The notes under the pieces are model-generated. The model had not been told where the DNA came from, searched no databases, and saw only the letters and a program-made list of their open reading frames with translations. The translations under genes were made by a program, and so were the position numbers. Below are positions 1-8,945 of a DNA stretch of 64,000 nt, piece after piece. Numbering within the stretch: the stretch's first letter is position 1; the number at the start of each line of letters is the position of its first letter. This DNA is from an uncultured Acidimicrobiales bacterium (GTDB lineage: Bacteria; Actinomycetota; Acidimicrobiia; Acidimicrobiales; SHLQ01), in assembly GCA_937922235.1 (NCBI GenBank), contig CAKZVC010000057.1, positions 1-64,000 on the forward strand. The letters are read 5' to 3'.

Positions 1-1
1 A

Positions 2-1456
2 TTAGCCCTCGGACACGAAGCAGGCTTCGGTGAATTCGAAGCCAGCGGCTACGTCTCCAACGAAGTTCTCTGCAACGAGCTTGAGGCCAGACGAGCCAGG
101 CTCGGTGATTGGCGTGGTTACGGTCGCATCAGCGAGCACCACGTCGTACAGGTAGGTCGCACGAACAGCGAAGTCGTTCGGGTTACCACTCCAGGTCTGA
201 TCTGGTGCGAGACCCTGGAAGTCAACCTGGACCTCGTTCGCTGCGGCGAGTACGCCCTGGCGGGTCATGTCGCCCTTTTCAGCAGCAAGACGAAGCACAG
301 CTTCGGTGAACATTGCTTCGGTCCAACCAATTACGTAGGAGTCAGCCTGGGCGTAGTTGCCGGTCGGGATACGTGAGGTGATCTCCGAGACCATGTCCTG
401 CATACCTGGAGACTCGTTCGCTCCCCAAAGCGCCGTGTAGGAGCTGTGGAAGTAGAACGCGTCGAGTGCTGCGCCGACTGGAGTGTCGAGCAGGGCAACG
501 TTGTAGGACGGAGAGCTACCAGACCAGAGTGCCTGAAGGCCACCCTGCGCTGCGCCACCAAGGATCTGTGCGAGCTCACCTGGAGACGACGTGATGAACA
601 CGATGTCAGGCTGCTCAGACACGAGGGTCGACACGATCGAGGTGAAGTCGTCGCCAGCGATCGATGCTTCGAGATCAACGATCTCGAGACCGAGCTGCTC
701 AGCGGCGATACGTGCACCTGCAGCGCCGTCCTGGCCGTACTCGCCTGGGCGAGACACGATGGCGAGCTTCGGGCTAGCAACACCGCTCTGCTTGACGAGG
801 AACTCAACTGCGTTCATGCCCTCAAAGCAGTAGTTGGTGTAGAGCTCGAATACGTTCGAACCAAACTCGGTTGCCCAACCGGAGTACCACGACAGTGGCA
901 ATGCCAACAGATCGTCGTCCTGAAGGTCGCCAGCGATTGCTGACGTGTGAGGCGAACCAGTTGACTGGCTGATCATGATGACGCCCTCTTCGCTCTCCTC
1001 GGAAAGCTCAGCGTAGTTATCAAGCTGCGTTGGTACGTCGTACGCGTTGTCGAGCGTTACGAGCTCGATCTGACGTCCGGCGATGCCACCGTTCTCGTTG
1101 ACACGGTCGAAGTACGCTTCCTGAGCTGCCACAATGACCGAGGTCAGACCAGAGAACGGACCGGAAAGGTCGGCGGAAAGGCCAACACGGATCGAGTCTT
1201 CGGTGACGCCGTAGTCGGTGGCGAGCTCAGCAGGCTCTTCCATGGCTTCTTCTTCCATGGCCTCTTCGCCTTCTTCCATGGCTTCTTCCACGGCTTCTTC
1301 GGCTTCTTCAGCAACTTCTTCTACAGCTTCGCCAGCGGCGTCAGCAGCTTCAGATGCCGCGTCACCCGCAGAATCAACTGCGTCTTCTGCGGCGCTACAT
1401 GCCACTGCAAACAGGCTGAATATGGCAAGCAGTGCCAGCCATCGCATTCGTTTCAT
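2..1456 (-). CDS. LivK-like branched-chain amino acid/amide ABC transporter substrate-binding lipoprotein
   Basis: Extracellular solute receptor of a HAAT-type ABC importer, anchored as a lipoprotein. Residues 1-19 form a signal peptide with a lipobox ending at Cys20. A very acidic Ala/Glu/Met-rich linker with repeated EEAMEE-type units follows to about residue 78. The periplasmic-binding-protein type I fold (LivK/Peripla_BP_6) then runs to the end at residue 484; it starts near the motif VGLSADLSGPFSG and includes SRPGEYGQDGAAGAR. It is the last gene of an operon with the LivM and LivH permeases and an acyl-CoA ligase on the same strand. The LivG/LivF ATPases are not in the window. The ligand cannot be told from sequence. 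The receptor domain is strikingly similar to the C-terminal part of the RTX-fusion protein at 39782-41854, so they are recent paralogues. Confidence 0.9.
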   Translation of the reverse strand: MKRMRWLALLAIFSLFAVACSAAEDAVDSAGDAASEAADAAGEAVEEVAEEAEEAVEEAMEEGEEAMEEEAMEEPAELATDYGVTEDSIRVGLSADLSGPFSGLTSVIVAAQEAYFDRVNENGGIAGRQIELVTLDNAYDVPTQLDNYAELSEESEEGVIMISQSTGSPHTSAIAGDLQDDDLLALPLSWYSGWATEFGSNVFELYTNYCFEGMNAVEFLVKQSGVASPKLAIVSRPGEYGQDGAAGARIAAEQLGLEIVDLEASIAGDDFTSIVSTLVSEQPDIVFITSSPGELAQILGGAAQGGLQALWSGSSPSYNVALLDTPVGAALDAFYFHSSYTALWGANESPGMQDMVSEITSRIPTGNYAQADSYVIGWTEAMFTEAVLRLAAEKGDMTRQGVLAAANEVQVDFQGLAPDQTWSGNPNDFAVRATYLYDVVLADATVTTPITEPGSSGLKLVAENFVGDVAAGFEFTEACFVSEG

Positions 1457-1571
1457 GGTTCCCCTCCTGGGATCTTATTTTTCTCTCTAAGACGTTTGGT
1501 CTCAGAAGATCAGTGTTGTGGATGACGCCTCGGTTGTGACGTCACCCCTCGATTTCATGGGTTGCCCAGAC

Positions 1572-2924
1572 CTAGTAGGTGAATGGCCAACCCTTCCAGT
1601 AATTGCGAATCTTCATCCAAATTCCGAACAGTCCAAGCGGTTCAAAGATCAAGAAGACGACGATGAGCGCGCCGTAGATGACGACGTTCCAGTCGAACAC
1701 CCCTAATGCCCACCCCGGACTTACCGAAGCGGTGGATACAGGGCCAAAGTCGCCCGGGCCTTCGGTCAACAACACGTCGCCGATGGCTCCAGTGATTCCG
1801 CCCTCTTGGTCTTCGAGCCACTCGGTGACCTTCTTGACCGCTTCGGGAAGAATCACCACGAAGAACGTTCCGAGGAGCGTTCCCGAGATGGTTCCAGCGC
1901 CGCCGATGAGCAAGATCGCGATGAACTCGACCGACAGGAACAGACTGAACTCAGCACCTGCTGCTTTGCCGAGGAACATGGCGTAGAGCGCTCCGGCGAT
2001 GCCGGCGTAGAAGCTGGAAAGTGCGAACGCTGTGCGCTTGTACTTGGCTTCGTTTACGCCCATGACCTCTGCGGCGATGTCGCGGTCGCGGATTGCCTGA
2101 AGCGCACGGCCAGTTCGGGTGCGAGAGATGTTCTTCGCAAGCCACGTCATCAGGATGACGGCGATCAAGCAGAAGAGATACACCTTCTGCTCGGTCTTGA
2201 CCTCAAAGACGTTGAGCCCAAACCAACCGGTCACCGAGTCTTCCGATGACACGTTGATCAAGGGCGACTCTTCCTTCCACAGCTTGACGTCGAACTCGGG
2301 GTAACGACGCCCTGACTCGGTATCGCCGGCAATCTGCGGGAACACACGACTGAGGTGAATACCGATGAACACCAACCCCAACGTCACGATGCCTAAGTAC
2401 AAGCCTCGAAGTTTCACCGCAGTTGGCGACACGATGATGCCGACGAGTGCGGCCACGATGCCCGCAGCGGGAAGCCAGATCCAGATCGGAAGTCCCCATC
2501 CCCAGAAGCGGCCGCCAGGCTCGCCTCCCATGACTGCAGCGGTGCATGCACCGGCGCCCATGAAGAAGGCGTGTCCAAGCGACACCTGGCCAGCAACACC
2601 GGCGAGCAGGTTGAGCCCGAGTGCTGCAATGCCAAAGATGAACACTTCGGTCATTGGACGGATCCAGTTGCCATCGCCGAGGAAGCGGATGAACGGCAAG
2701 CCGTCCTTGATGATCGGGATTTGCCCGAGAATGGTGAATCGGTCGCCGACGATCGGCCAGCTCTCCGGGAATGCCCGAGGAACCGGCCCGGAAATACCGG
2801 GAATATCGAACGGCATCAGGAACAGAATCAAGATGCCAAGGGCAACGAGTCCCTTCTGCAACGTGGTCGGAAAGATCGCTGCATCTGCTGCATACGACGT
2901 AAAGAGTTTTGGCCTTCCTCGCAT
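1572..2924 (-). CDS. LivM-type branched-chain amino acid ABC transporter permease
   Basis: Integral membrane subunit of a HAAT-family importer. The 450-residue protein has a short cytoplasmic N-terminus, a first hydrophobic helix near residues 27-45, and the LivM core with the typical stretch GLNLLAGVAGQVSLGHAFFM near residues 100-120. A cytoplasmic loop near residues 265-285 (SRTRTGRALQAIRDRDIAAE) is the EAA-like contact site for the ATPase. An insertion of about 70 residues between mid helices makes it somewhat long. It begins 2 bp after the stop of the LivH gene, which implies translational coupling. The 115-bp gap to the receptor gene may allow the receptor to be expressed at a different level. 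Confidence 0.9.
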   Translation of the reverse strand: MRGRPKLFTSYAADAAIFPTTLQKGLVALGILILFLMPFDIPGISGPVPRAFPESWPIVGDRFTILGQIPIIKDGLPFIRFLGDGNWIRPMTEVFIFGIAALGLNLLAGVAGQVSLGHAFFMGAGACTAAVMGGEPGGRFWGWGLPIWIWLPAAGIVAALVGIIVSPTAVKLRGLYLGIVTLGLVFIGIHLSRVFPQIAGDTESGRRYPEFDVKLWKEESPLINVSSEDSVTGWFGLNVFEVKTEQKVYLFCLIAVILMTWLAKNISRTRTGRALQAIRDRDIAAEVMGVNEAKYKRTAFALSSFYAGIAGALYAMFLGKAAGAEFSLFLSVEFIAILLIGGAGTISGTLLGTFFVVILPEAVKKVTEWLEDQEGGITGAIGDVLLTEGPGDFGPVSTASVSPGWALGVFDWNVVIYGALIVVFLIFEPLGLFGIWMKIRNYWKGWPFTY

Positions 2925-2926
2925 GA

Positions 2927-4285
2927 TCAGACCCTCCTAACTTCTGGGGTTCCGTACAGTCCGAACGGTCGGATGAGCAACACACCCAACATCACGATGT
3001 AGGGGACGATCTGGGAGTAGCCGGCGCCGAGCGTCGACTGCCATGGCGACAGGTACTGTCCGGCAAAGATCTCGGCCAAACCAATAAGGAGGCCACCGAT
3101 CAGCGCTCCCTTTACCGAGTCGAGACCGCCGAGGATGACTGCGGGCAACGCACGGAACGCAACGAGCGCCGTGAGGCTGCTGACCGCACCCTCCTGAGAG
3201 ATCGGCGGCTGCGTCGCAAACACACCACCGAGAACCGCGAGCGCTGTACCGAATGCCCAGGCAATGGCGAAGACCTGGCCGACGTTAATGCCCTGGGCCA
3301 TCGCCGCTTCCTGGTCGAACGACACTGCTCGCATCGCCACACCCAGCTTCGAACGGTAGAAGAGGTTCACCGCTAGGAACGACAGGCCAGCGGCCACAAG
3401 AATCGCTATCCAAGCCCAGTTGTAGAAGAGGCCGAGGAACTGGAAACCGCCGTCGGACCCTTCAACGGAGAGGTCCTGCTGCCACGGGGCCAAGGTTGGG
3501 CGGGCCAGAATTCGGACCGAGTCGGACGCGAACTGGCGGATGACGATCTCGAGCCCGAGGGTGATGACCGCCATCGAGAACAGCGGTTCGCCGACCATTG
3601 GGCGGATCGCTATGCGCTCGAGGAACATGCCGAATAGTGCGCCGAAGATCAGTGCGATCGCGAGGTTGCCGAGCCAGTCGATCCAGGTCGAATCGATAAC
3701 CCGAACAATCAGCTGGAACACGATCATGCCAGCCATGCCAGCGAACAGCAGCGGCGATGGACGCCACCCCTTTGCGGCGAATCCGAACCCAAAGCCAACG
3801 GCAAGCGCAACGATCAGGCTGAGCAGCGGAGAGTCGAGCCACGTAAAGCCCTGACGAGTGGCAAGCCAGCGGCACACAAGGAACGCAAGCAGCCCAACTC
3901 CGAGCGCCCAGCCCGACACGTCTCGACCGGCGAGCAGCACGACGACCAAGCCCGTGACGAAGGCAACGAGCAGGATCGAGGCCCACTGTTCGGCATTGTC
4001 CGGGAGTCCTCCGCCAGCAAAGGGAGCCTGCCACCAGGTAAACGGCGTTTGCCCGCGTGGAGCGGCACCGCTGACTTGGTCGAACACCAAGAACGACAAG
4101 AACAAGCCACCGGCAGCAGCGAGTGCGCCCTGGGCGAAGTTCACCACCTGGGTCGCTTTGAAGATGATGACGAAGCCGAGGGCGATGATGGCGTAGACGC
4201 CACCGACCGCAAGGCCCTTCACGATCGTGTTTAAGAGCGTGGCAACGAATCCAGCATCGCTGGATTGAGCAAGAATGTGGAGCAT
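2927..4285 (-). CDS. LivH-type branched-chain amino acid ABC transporter permease with extra membrane insert
   Basis: Second permease subunit of the HAAT importer. The N-terminal motif GGVYAIIALGFVIIFKATQVVNFAQG is classic LivH. The core resumes near residue 215 (LERIAIRPMVGEP) with the ATPase-contact loop MRAVSFDQEAAMAQGINV near 310-330. Family members are usually about 290-310 residues; this one has 452. The extra roughly 120 residues lie between the first and second core blocks (about residues 75-200) and contain several additional hydrophobic helices. Its ATG overlaps the stop of the upstream acyl-CoA ligase (TAATG), so the two are translationally coupled. Function as a permease is confident; the role of the insert is unknown. 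Confidence 0.88.
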   Translation of the reverse strand: MLHILAQSSDAGFVATLLNTIVKGLAVGGVYAIIALGFVIIFKATQVVNFAQGALAAAGGLFLSFLVFDQVSGAAPRGQTPFTWWQAPFAGGGLPDNAEQWASILLVAFVTGLVVVLLAGRDVSGWALGVGLLAFLVCRWLATRQGFTWLDSPLLSLIVALAVGFGFGFAAKGWRPSPLLFAGMAGMIVFQLIVRVIDSTWIDWLGNLAIALIFGALFGMFLERIAIRPMVGEPLFSMAVITLGLEIVIRQFASDSVRILARPTLAPWQQDLSVEGSDGGFQFLGLFYNWAWIAILVAAGLSFLAVNLFYRSKLGVAMRAVSFDQEAAMAQGINVGQVFAIAWAFGTALAVLGGVFATQPPISQEGAVSSLTALVAFRALPAVILGGLDSVKGALIGGLLIGLAEIFAGQYLSPWQSTLGAGYSQIVPYIVMLGVLLIRPFGLYGTPEVRRV

Positions 4286-6156
4286 TAGTACATCGACTCC
4301 ACGAGATCGCCGAACAGCTCCATCATTGCGGACCTCTTGAGCTTCTGGGTTGCGGTGAGCTCGCCGTCTTCATGGTCGAGTTCCTTGGGAATCAGGCGGA
4401 ACTTCTTTAGTCCCTCGACCCGAGCAAACTTGCTGTTCGTGTCGTCGACCGTCTTCTGCACGAGCTCGATGACCTCTTCCTTTTCGGTGAGGTCTCGATA
4501 GGTCGTGTACGGGATGTTGCGGCGCAACGCCCAGTCACCCACGACGTCGAGCTCGATGGCGATGAGTGCGGTGAGGTACTTGCGGCCGTCACCGATGACC
4601 ATCGCTTCCTTGATGAACGGAGACGCTTTCAAGGTGTTCTCGATCTCGGAAGGCGAGATGTTCTTTCCGCCCGACGTGATGATGATGTCCTTCATGCGGT
4701 CGACGATCTTGACGTGCGTGCCGTCAACCCACTCGCCAACGTCGCCGGTCTTGAGCCAACCGTCTTCGGTGAAGGTTTCGGCGGTCTTCTCTGGCTTCTG
4801 CCAGTAGCCCGCAAAGTTACCTTCGTGCTTCGTCTGGATCTCGCCAGTTTCTTCGTGGATGCGAAGGCCGATGTCGTCGTAAGGCTCGCCAACCGTGCCG
4901 AGCTTGACTCGACCCGGGTAGTTCACCGTCGCTACAGCAGAGTTTTCGGTCATGCCGTAGAGCTCGAATACTTCGATGCCAATGCCCATGAAGAACTGGA
5001 GCACCTCGGGCGCAATGGGAGCCGCGCCCGACGCGGCTCGGCGGCAATGACGCAGGCCGACCCGTTCTTGCAACGCACGGAAGACCAGCGGATAGAAGAT
5101 GGCGTGCTGGATTCGGCTCGATGTCGTGTGGCTTCCGCCATTGGCCACCTTGGCCTTGCCAATGCGGTCAGCGGCGCCCATGGCCATGTTCAGCCACGCC
5201 TTCTTGAAGAAAGTGGCGTCACTGCCACGAATGAGCACGCCAGCGTGCAGTCGTTCCCAGATGCGTGGAACCGCGAAGAACAGCGTTGGCTGAATCTCGC
5301 GAAGGTTCATCGCAACGGTTTCGATCGACTCCGCGAAGTTCAGCGTTGGGCCGCCAGCGAGCATCGTCCAGGTGGAGAAGATGCGCTCGGCAACGTGGCA
5401 CAACGGCAGGTAGGTGAGGATCTGATCGTTCTTGTTCGGGGCCTTGCCGTCGGGCATGGCCTTCGACTCGTTGATGATCTTCGAGATCGCGAACATCGAG
5501 TTGCGATTGCTGAGCATTGCGCCCTTGGGTGGGCCGGTCGTTCCCGATGTGTAGACAAACGTCATGATGTCGTCGTCCGTTGCGGCCGCCATCCGGTCGT
5601 CGACAGCACCGGGGTTCTGCTCGCGGTGCTTGCGGCCCATCTCGAGGAAGTTCTCCCAGAAGATGAGGCGCTCGTCGGTGTAGTCGCTGAAGCCGCGGGG
5701 CTCGAGGTAGACGAGGTTGCGGATGGAGGTGATCAGCTCGGGGTCGCAATCGAAGACCTTGTCGACTTGCTCTTGGTCTTCGACGACGTGAACGACTGCG
5801 CCGGAGTCGTTGAGGGTGTATTCAACTTCGGCGGCAGGGTTCGTTGGGTACATGCCAACGGTCGTGGCACGGATTGCGACAGTAGCGAGGTCGACAATGA
5901 CCCATTCGGGTCGGTCTTCGGCGTGAATCGTGACTCGGTCACCGACCTCGACGCCTAGCTCAAGAAGGGCATGTGCGGAGAGCTCGATCAGCTCCCATGC
6001 GTCGCCCCAGGTGTATTCCTGCCAGATGCCGTAGTCCTTCTCGCGGAACGCAATGTGCCCCGGATCTCGGCGGGCCCAGTCTCGGGCAAGCGATGCAACG
6101 GTCGTAGCTCCGCTTGCGGTTGGTGCTGGTGAAACGCGGTCCTCAACAACTGCCAT
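4285..6156 (-). CDS. AMP-dependent long-chain fatty acid/aryl-CoA ligase
   Basis: Adenylate-forming acyl-CoA synthetase (ANL superfamily), activating a carboxylic acid to its CoA thioester at the cost of ATP. Visible motifs are the phosphate-binding P-loop YTSGTTGPPKGAM, the adenine-binding YGMTENSA, and the hinge/A8 region DRMKDIIITSGGKNISPSEIE. It resembles FadD15-like long-chain ligases. The reading frame stays open upstream to 6306, but the ATG at 6156 has a good Shine-Dalgarno (AGAGGGGG, 8 nt spacing) and the upstream residues look non-coding, so 6156 is chosen (623 aa). The gene heads the Liv transport operon and overlaps livH by one base. The link suggests that the imported compound may be a carboxylate activated on entry, which is inference. 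Confidence 0.9.
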   Translation of the reverse strand: MAVVEDRVSPAPTASGATTVASLARDWARRDPGHIAFREKDYGIWQEYTWGDAWELIELSAHALLELGVEVGDRVTIHAEDRPEWVIVDLATVAIRATTVGMYPTNPAAEVEYTLNDSGAVVHVVEDQEQVDKVFDCDPELITSIRNLVYLEPRGFSDYTDERLIFWENFLEMGRKHREQNPGAVDDRMAAATDDDIMTFVYTSGTTGPPKGAMLSNRNSMFAISKIINESKAMPDGKAPNKNDQILTYLPLCHVAERIFSTWTMLAGGPTLNFAESIETVAMNLREIQPTLFFAVPRIWERLHAGVLIRGSDATFFKKAWLNMAMGAADRIGKAKVANGGSHTTSSRIQHAIFYPLVFRALQERVGLRHCRRAASGAAPIAPEVLQFFMGIGIEVFELYGMTENSAVATVNYPGRVKLGTVGEPYDDIGLRIHEETGEIQTKHEGNFAGYWQKPEKTAETFTEDGWLKTGDVGEWVDGTHVKIVDRMKDIIITSGGKNISPSEIENTLKASPFIKEAMVIGDGRKYLTALIAIELDVVGDWALRRNIPYTTYRDLTEKEEVIELVQKTVDDTNSKFARVEGLKKFRLIPKELDHEDGELTATQKLKRSAMMELFGDLVESMY

Positions 6157-6320
6157 CCAGTAATCCCCCTCTTGCATGTACCGGTTCTCCGACCTGAGAT
6201 ACCAGTGAGGGGCAAGGTAGCACGCTGTGTGACATGCGTGACAATCCGTTCGGACATTGCGTCCATGAACTGCCGACTGGCAGGGGTCGCCGCACAAGGC
6301 AGCCAAATGTGGCGAATTCG

Positions 6321-7301
6321 CTAGATCTCGTCGAGAAGCCCCGCACGCGACGCGATCATCACCGCTTCGACACGATTTCGGGCCTGAAGTTTTGCGAGTG
6401 CATCTTGCATATAGGCCTTCACGGTTCCCCGGGCGAGGAACAGCTCTTCGCCAATTTCGGGGTTCGACAGACCGCGGGATGCGGCCTGGATGACCTCGAG
6501 CTCCCGTGGCGTCAGGCCGTACTGCTTGCTCCGATGTTCGATGCTTCGCGGCGAAGGCACCGACGCCGCGAGCAGCCCGTTCGCTGAGTCGTCAAACAAC
6601 GACGACGCCATACCGGCTGTCGAGATGATCGAGTTCGCCTGCGCCACGAGCGCCGCTGGACTTTCAGGGTCTCGGGCGATCGACTGCGCAGTTGCGAGGA
6701 TCGACTCGAGGTGCGTACGTACCGAAGCGTCGAGAACTTCGACCGTTCGCTGACGCTCCACCTCAACCGCAGCTTCGGTGAGCTCTTTTGACCGGTCGGC
6801 CATGTGAAGTGCGATCTTGGCGGACTCCACCGCGGTCATCACCCGATCGACCATCACATCGGAGTAGGTCGTAGGGATTCGGTCACTGACGTACGCAACG
6901 CCGAGCAACGAGTCGCTCACGACGAGCGGCAAGCACAGAACGCCACGCAGCCCTTCTTCGGCGATCTCGGTGTCGTATTCGTGGGTGATCGTGTCAGCGT
7001 TGGTGTAGTCATCGACCCATGCTGGCTCGCCAAGCGTGAGCACTTTCCCACCAAGGCCTCGGCCTCGCTCGACCCGAATGGTCTCGAGCGCGTTCGTTGC
7101 CCCACCGTGAACGTTGGTGAGCTGAAGCTGGTCTGGGCCATCGAAGAGACCGAGGAACCCGAGTTCAGCACCAATCGATTCGGCTGCCACCCGACCGACT
7201 TGGCCAAGCACCGCCGATCGCTCGAGAGGGCTAGAGAGATCGGCGATCGTGCGAAGCACGTCTGAAACTGGGGCCGGCTCGGTTGGCTCCGGGGAAGTCA
7301 T
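6321..7301 (-). CDS. GAF domain-containing LuxR-family transcriptional regulator
   Basis: A 326-residue regulator. Residues about 25-165 form a GAF sensor domain (for example the stretch GLGGKVLTLGEPAWVDDY). A helical linker follows. Residues about 262-326 form a LuxR-type helix-turn-helix with the canonical LTPRELEVIQAASRGLSNPEIGEELFLARGTVKAYM pattern. It lies upstream of the acyl-CoA ligase/Liv operon on the same strand, with a 164-bp gap, and is a plausible regulator of it. It starts only 17 bp from the divergent xthA start, so both promoters must overlap or lie inside the neighbouring coding sequence. The signal bound by the GAF domain is not predictable. Confidence 0.88.
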   Translation of the reverse strand: MTSPEPTEPAPVSDVLRTIADLSSPLERSAVLGQVGRVAAESIGAELGFLGLFDGPDQLQLTNVHGGATNALETIRVERGRGLGGKVLTLGEPAWVDDYTNADTITHEYDTEIAEEGLRGVLCLPLVVSDSLLGVAYVSDRIPTTYSDVMVDRVMTAVESAKIALHMADRSKELTEAAVEVERQRTVEVLDASVRTHLESILATAQSIARDPESPAALVAQANSIISTAGMASSLFDDSANGLLAASVPSPRSIEHRSKQYGLTPRELEVIQAASRGLSNPEIGEELFLARGTVKAYMQDALAKLQARNRVEAVMIASRAGLLDEI

Positions 7302-7318
7302 GGGCCGATAGTAGACCG

Positions 7319-8098
7319 GTGAGACTCGTTACGTGGAATGTGAACTCGATCCGAAGCCGTTTGGATCTGGTTCTCAACTTTGTCGATGCCGAGGAACCCG
7401 ACGTTCTTTGCCTGCAAGAGACAAAGTGCGCCGACGCCCGGTTTCCAAGTGCAGCGTTCAACGAGCGCGGGTATGAGGTCGTCACCCATGGGTCGGGGCC
7501 GCGTGGAGGCATCGCTATCGCCAGCCGGATCGGGCTCGAGAACGTGACGAAGGGGTTCGGGGGCAACCACGGTCCGCCCTTTGACGAGCCGCGCATTCTC
7601 GCGGCCGATATCGACGATCTACGTGTCATGACGGTCTATGCACCGAACGGCAAGCAGGTTCGTGAACCCGAGTGGGATGTCAAGCTGGCGTGGTTTGAGC
7701 TCTTTCGAGTCGAGCTGGCCTTGGAACTCGAGGATTACCCACGGCTGGTTGTCGCCGGCGACTTCAACGTGTGTCCGGCTCCGATCGATGTGTATGACCC
7801 GATCAAGAAGCGCAACCGGAACTTGGTCAGCGATCCCGAGCGGGCCGCAGTGGCGAAAATTCTCGACGACGGGTTTGTTGACGTTGCCCGAACCCTTCAC
7901 CCCGATGAGCCGGGCTTCAGTTGGTATGCGTATTCGGCAGGCCAATTCGGCAAGGGCAAGGGGTATCGCCTCGACCTGGTACTTGCCGGACCTGAAGTAG
8001 CGGGCGACTTCACGTCGTGTCGACCCATGCGCAAGTGGCGCGAGCCCGACCTCTCCCCCAGCGACCATTGCCCAGTTCTCGCCGTCATGTCCCAATAA
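7319..8098 (+). CDS. xthA: Exodeoxyribonuclease III (AP endonuclease, XthA/ExoA type)
   Basis: DNA repair nuclease of the Mg-dependent endonuclease/exonuclease/phosphatase fold that cuts at abasic sites. Visible signatures are LVTWNVNSIRSR at the N-terminus, LCLQETKCAD (metal-binding Glu), VYAPNG, VAGDFNVCPAPIDVYDP (catalytic Asp/Asn) and the C-terminal LSPSDHCPV (catalytic Asp-His). The reading frame is open from an ATG at 7283, but family members begin at the residue encoded by the GTG at 7319 (VRLVTWNVNS). The GTG is therefore preferred; its lack of a Shine-Dalgarno suggests a leaderless message. The gene ends just before a strong bidirectional terminator. Confidence 0.93.
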   Translation: MRLVTWNVNSIRSRLDLVLNFVDAEEPDVLCLQETKCADARFPSAAFNERGYEVVTHGSGPRGGIAIASRIGLENVTKGFGGNHGPPFDEPRILAADIDDLRVMTVYAPNGKQVREPEWDVKLAWFELFRVELALELEDYPRLVVAGDFNVCPAPIDVYDPIKKRNRNLVSDPERAAVAKILDDGFVDVARTLHPDEPGFSWYAYSAGQFGKGKGYRLDLVLAGPEVAGDFTSCRPMRKWREPDLSPSDHCPVLAVMSQ

Positions 8099-8103
8099 CC
8101 CAA

Positions 8104-8139
8104 CAAGACCGCCTTGGCGGGTGGGCCAAGACGGTCTTG
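8104..8139. terminator. Bidirectional intrinsic terminator between xthA and the WXG gene
   Basis: Inverted repeat with arms CAAGACCGCCTTGGC (8104-8118) and GCCAAGACGGTCTTG (8125-8139), 14 of 15 positions paired, 6-nt loop. It lies between two convergent genes, as expected for a shared terminator. Confidence 0.8.
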
Positions 8140-8202
8140 TGTGCGTGGCGGCAACCAACGCGATTGGTCCGCCGAGATCGGGCGTCACCCGGAGGGGTTG
8201 GG

Positions 8203-8700
8203 CTAGCCCATCTTGATCGTGGCGTCAGCGGCGAGAAGGTTCTCACGGGTTTGACGGGATGCGTTTGCGAGGTTCTTGTACTCGGCGTCGACGTTGTTCA
8301 TGACGGTCTTGAACTCGCTGTTCACGCTCTCGACGATGGCGGTTGCCCGGTCGTTGAATGCCCGCTTCTCGTTGTCGAGGGTGGTCGTTGCGTTGTTGAG
8401 CACGGTGTTGACCTGGGTCTGCAGCTGTTCCTTGATTGCCACTGCGTTGTCTCGTGAGCTGCCCTTCCAGTCGGTGTTCATCAGCTGGGTGTGGGTGGTG
8501 TTGATGTCTTGTCGCATCTCGTCGGCGATGCCGTTGAACTTGCTGACGAGCTCCCCCATGGCCTGTTCGATTGCGCCTTGAAGGGTTTCGGCTGCCGATT
8601 TTGTCTGTTCGCCAGTCGTGACGGCCAAGGCTGCCGACTGATCCATCCGGCCTGCGCTCTCGGCGATTGCGTCAAGGTTGCCACCAATAAATGCACTCAT
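8203..8700 (-). CDS. WXG100/ESAT-6-like secreted helical protein
   Basis: A 165-residue, almost entirely helical, Cys-free protein with no signal peptide. A central Trp-Lys-Gly turn (NTDWKGSSRDNA, near residues 75-86) is flanked by long amphipathic helices, which is the hallmark of the WXG100 superfamily exported by type VII (ESX/Ess) secretion. It is longer than the usual 100 residues, with an extended C-terminal helical part. The ATG at 8700 has a strong Shine-Dalgarno (AGGAGAG, 4 nt spacing). The EssC/EccC-like ATPase at 9492-13682 lies close by, as expected for substrate and motor. Whether it is a structural partner or an effector cannot be told. Confidence 0.72.
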   Translation of the reverse strand: MSAFIGGNLDAIAESAGRMDQSAALAVTTGEQTKSAAETLQGAIEQAMGELVSKFNGIADEMRQDINTTHTQLMNTDWKGSSRDNAVAIKEQLQTQVNTVLNNATTTLDNEKRAFNDRATAIVESVNSEFKTVMNNVDAEYKNLANASRQTRENLLAADATIKMG

Positions 8701-8720
8701 GAGACTCTCCTAAAGTCGTT

Positions 8721-8737
8721 CGATACATTTCGTATCG
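8721..8737. promoter_or_regulatory. Possible operator (inverted repeat) in the 5' leader of the WXG gene
   Basis: CGATAC-5 nt-GTATCG, a perfect 6-bp inverted repeat just downstream of the predicted transcription start and upstream of the Shine-Dalgarno. It could be a repressor site or a small RNA hairpin. Confidence 0.35.
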
Positions 8738-8748
8738 TTTCGTTGTCC

Positions 8749-8777
8749 ATTGTGCACTTCACTGTGATTCATGTCAA
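8749..8777 (-). promoter_or_regulatory. Predicted sigma-70-type promoter of the WXG gene
   Basis: On the minus strand, TTGACA (8777-8772) and CACAAT (8754-8749) are separated by 17 nt. This would place the start near 8742, about 40 nt upstream of the ATG at 8700. Confidence 0.55.
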
Positions 8778-8945
8778 CTCGAAGGGAACAAAAACTCACG
8801 AAAGTGCACGAACAGTGCCTCACCCATGAAAAATCAACAAGCGAGAACGGGGTCTGACCCCCGTATCGACGTCGACAGCTACGGTGGAATTGATGAGCAC
8901 CCACCGGCTTGTAGCTGTTTCTGCGCTGAAGAGTGTTGTTTGCCA

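Noticed and set aside
1218-1490. Ser/Ala-rich plus-strand ORF opposite the AMEE linker
   Set aside because: It is the antisense translation of the Glu/Ala/Met repeats of the LivK-like gene.
4714-5958. 414-codon plus-strand ORF
   Set aside because: Lies fully antisense to the acyl-CoA ligase; composition typical of a shadow frame in G+C-rich DNA.
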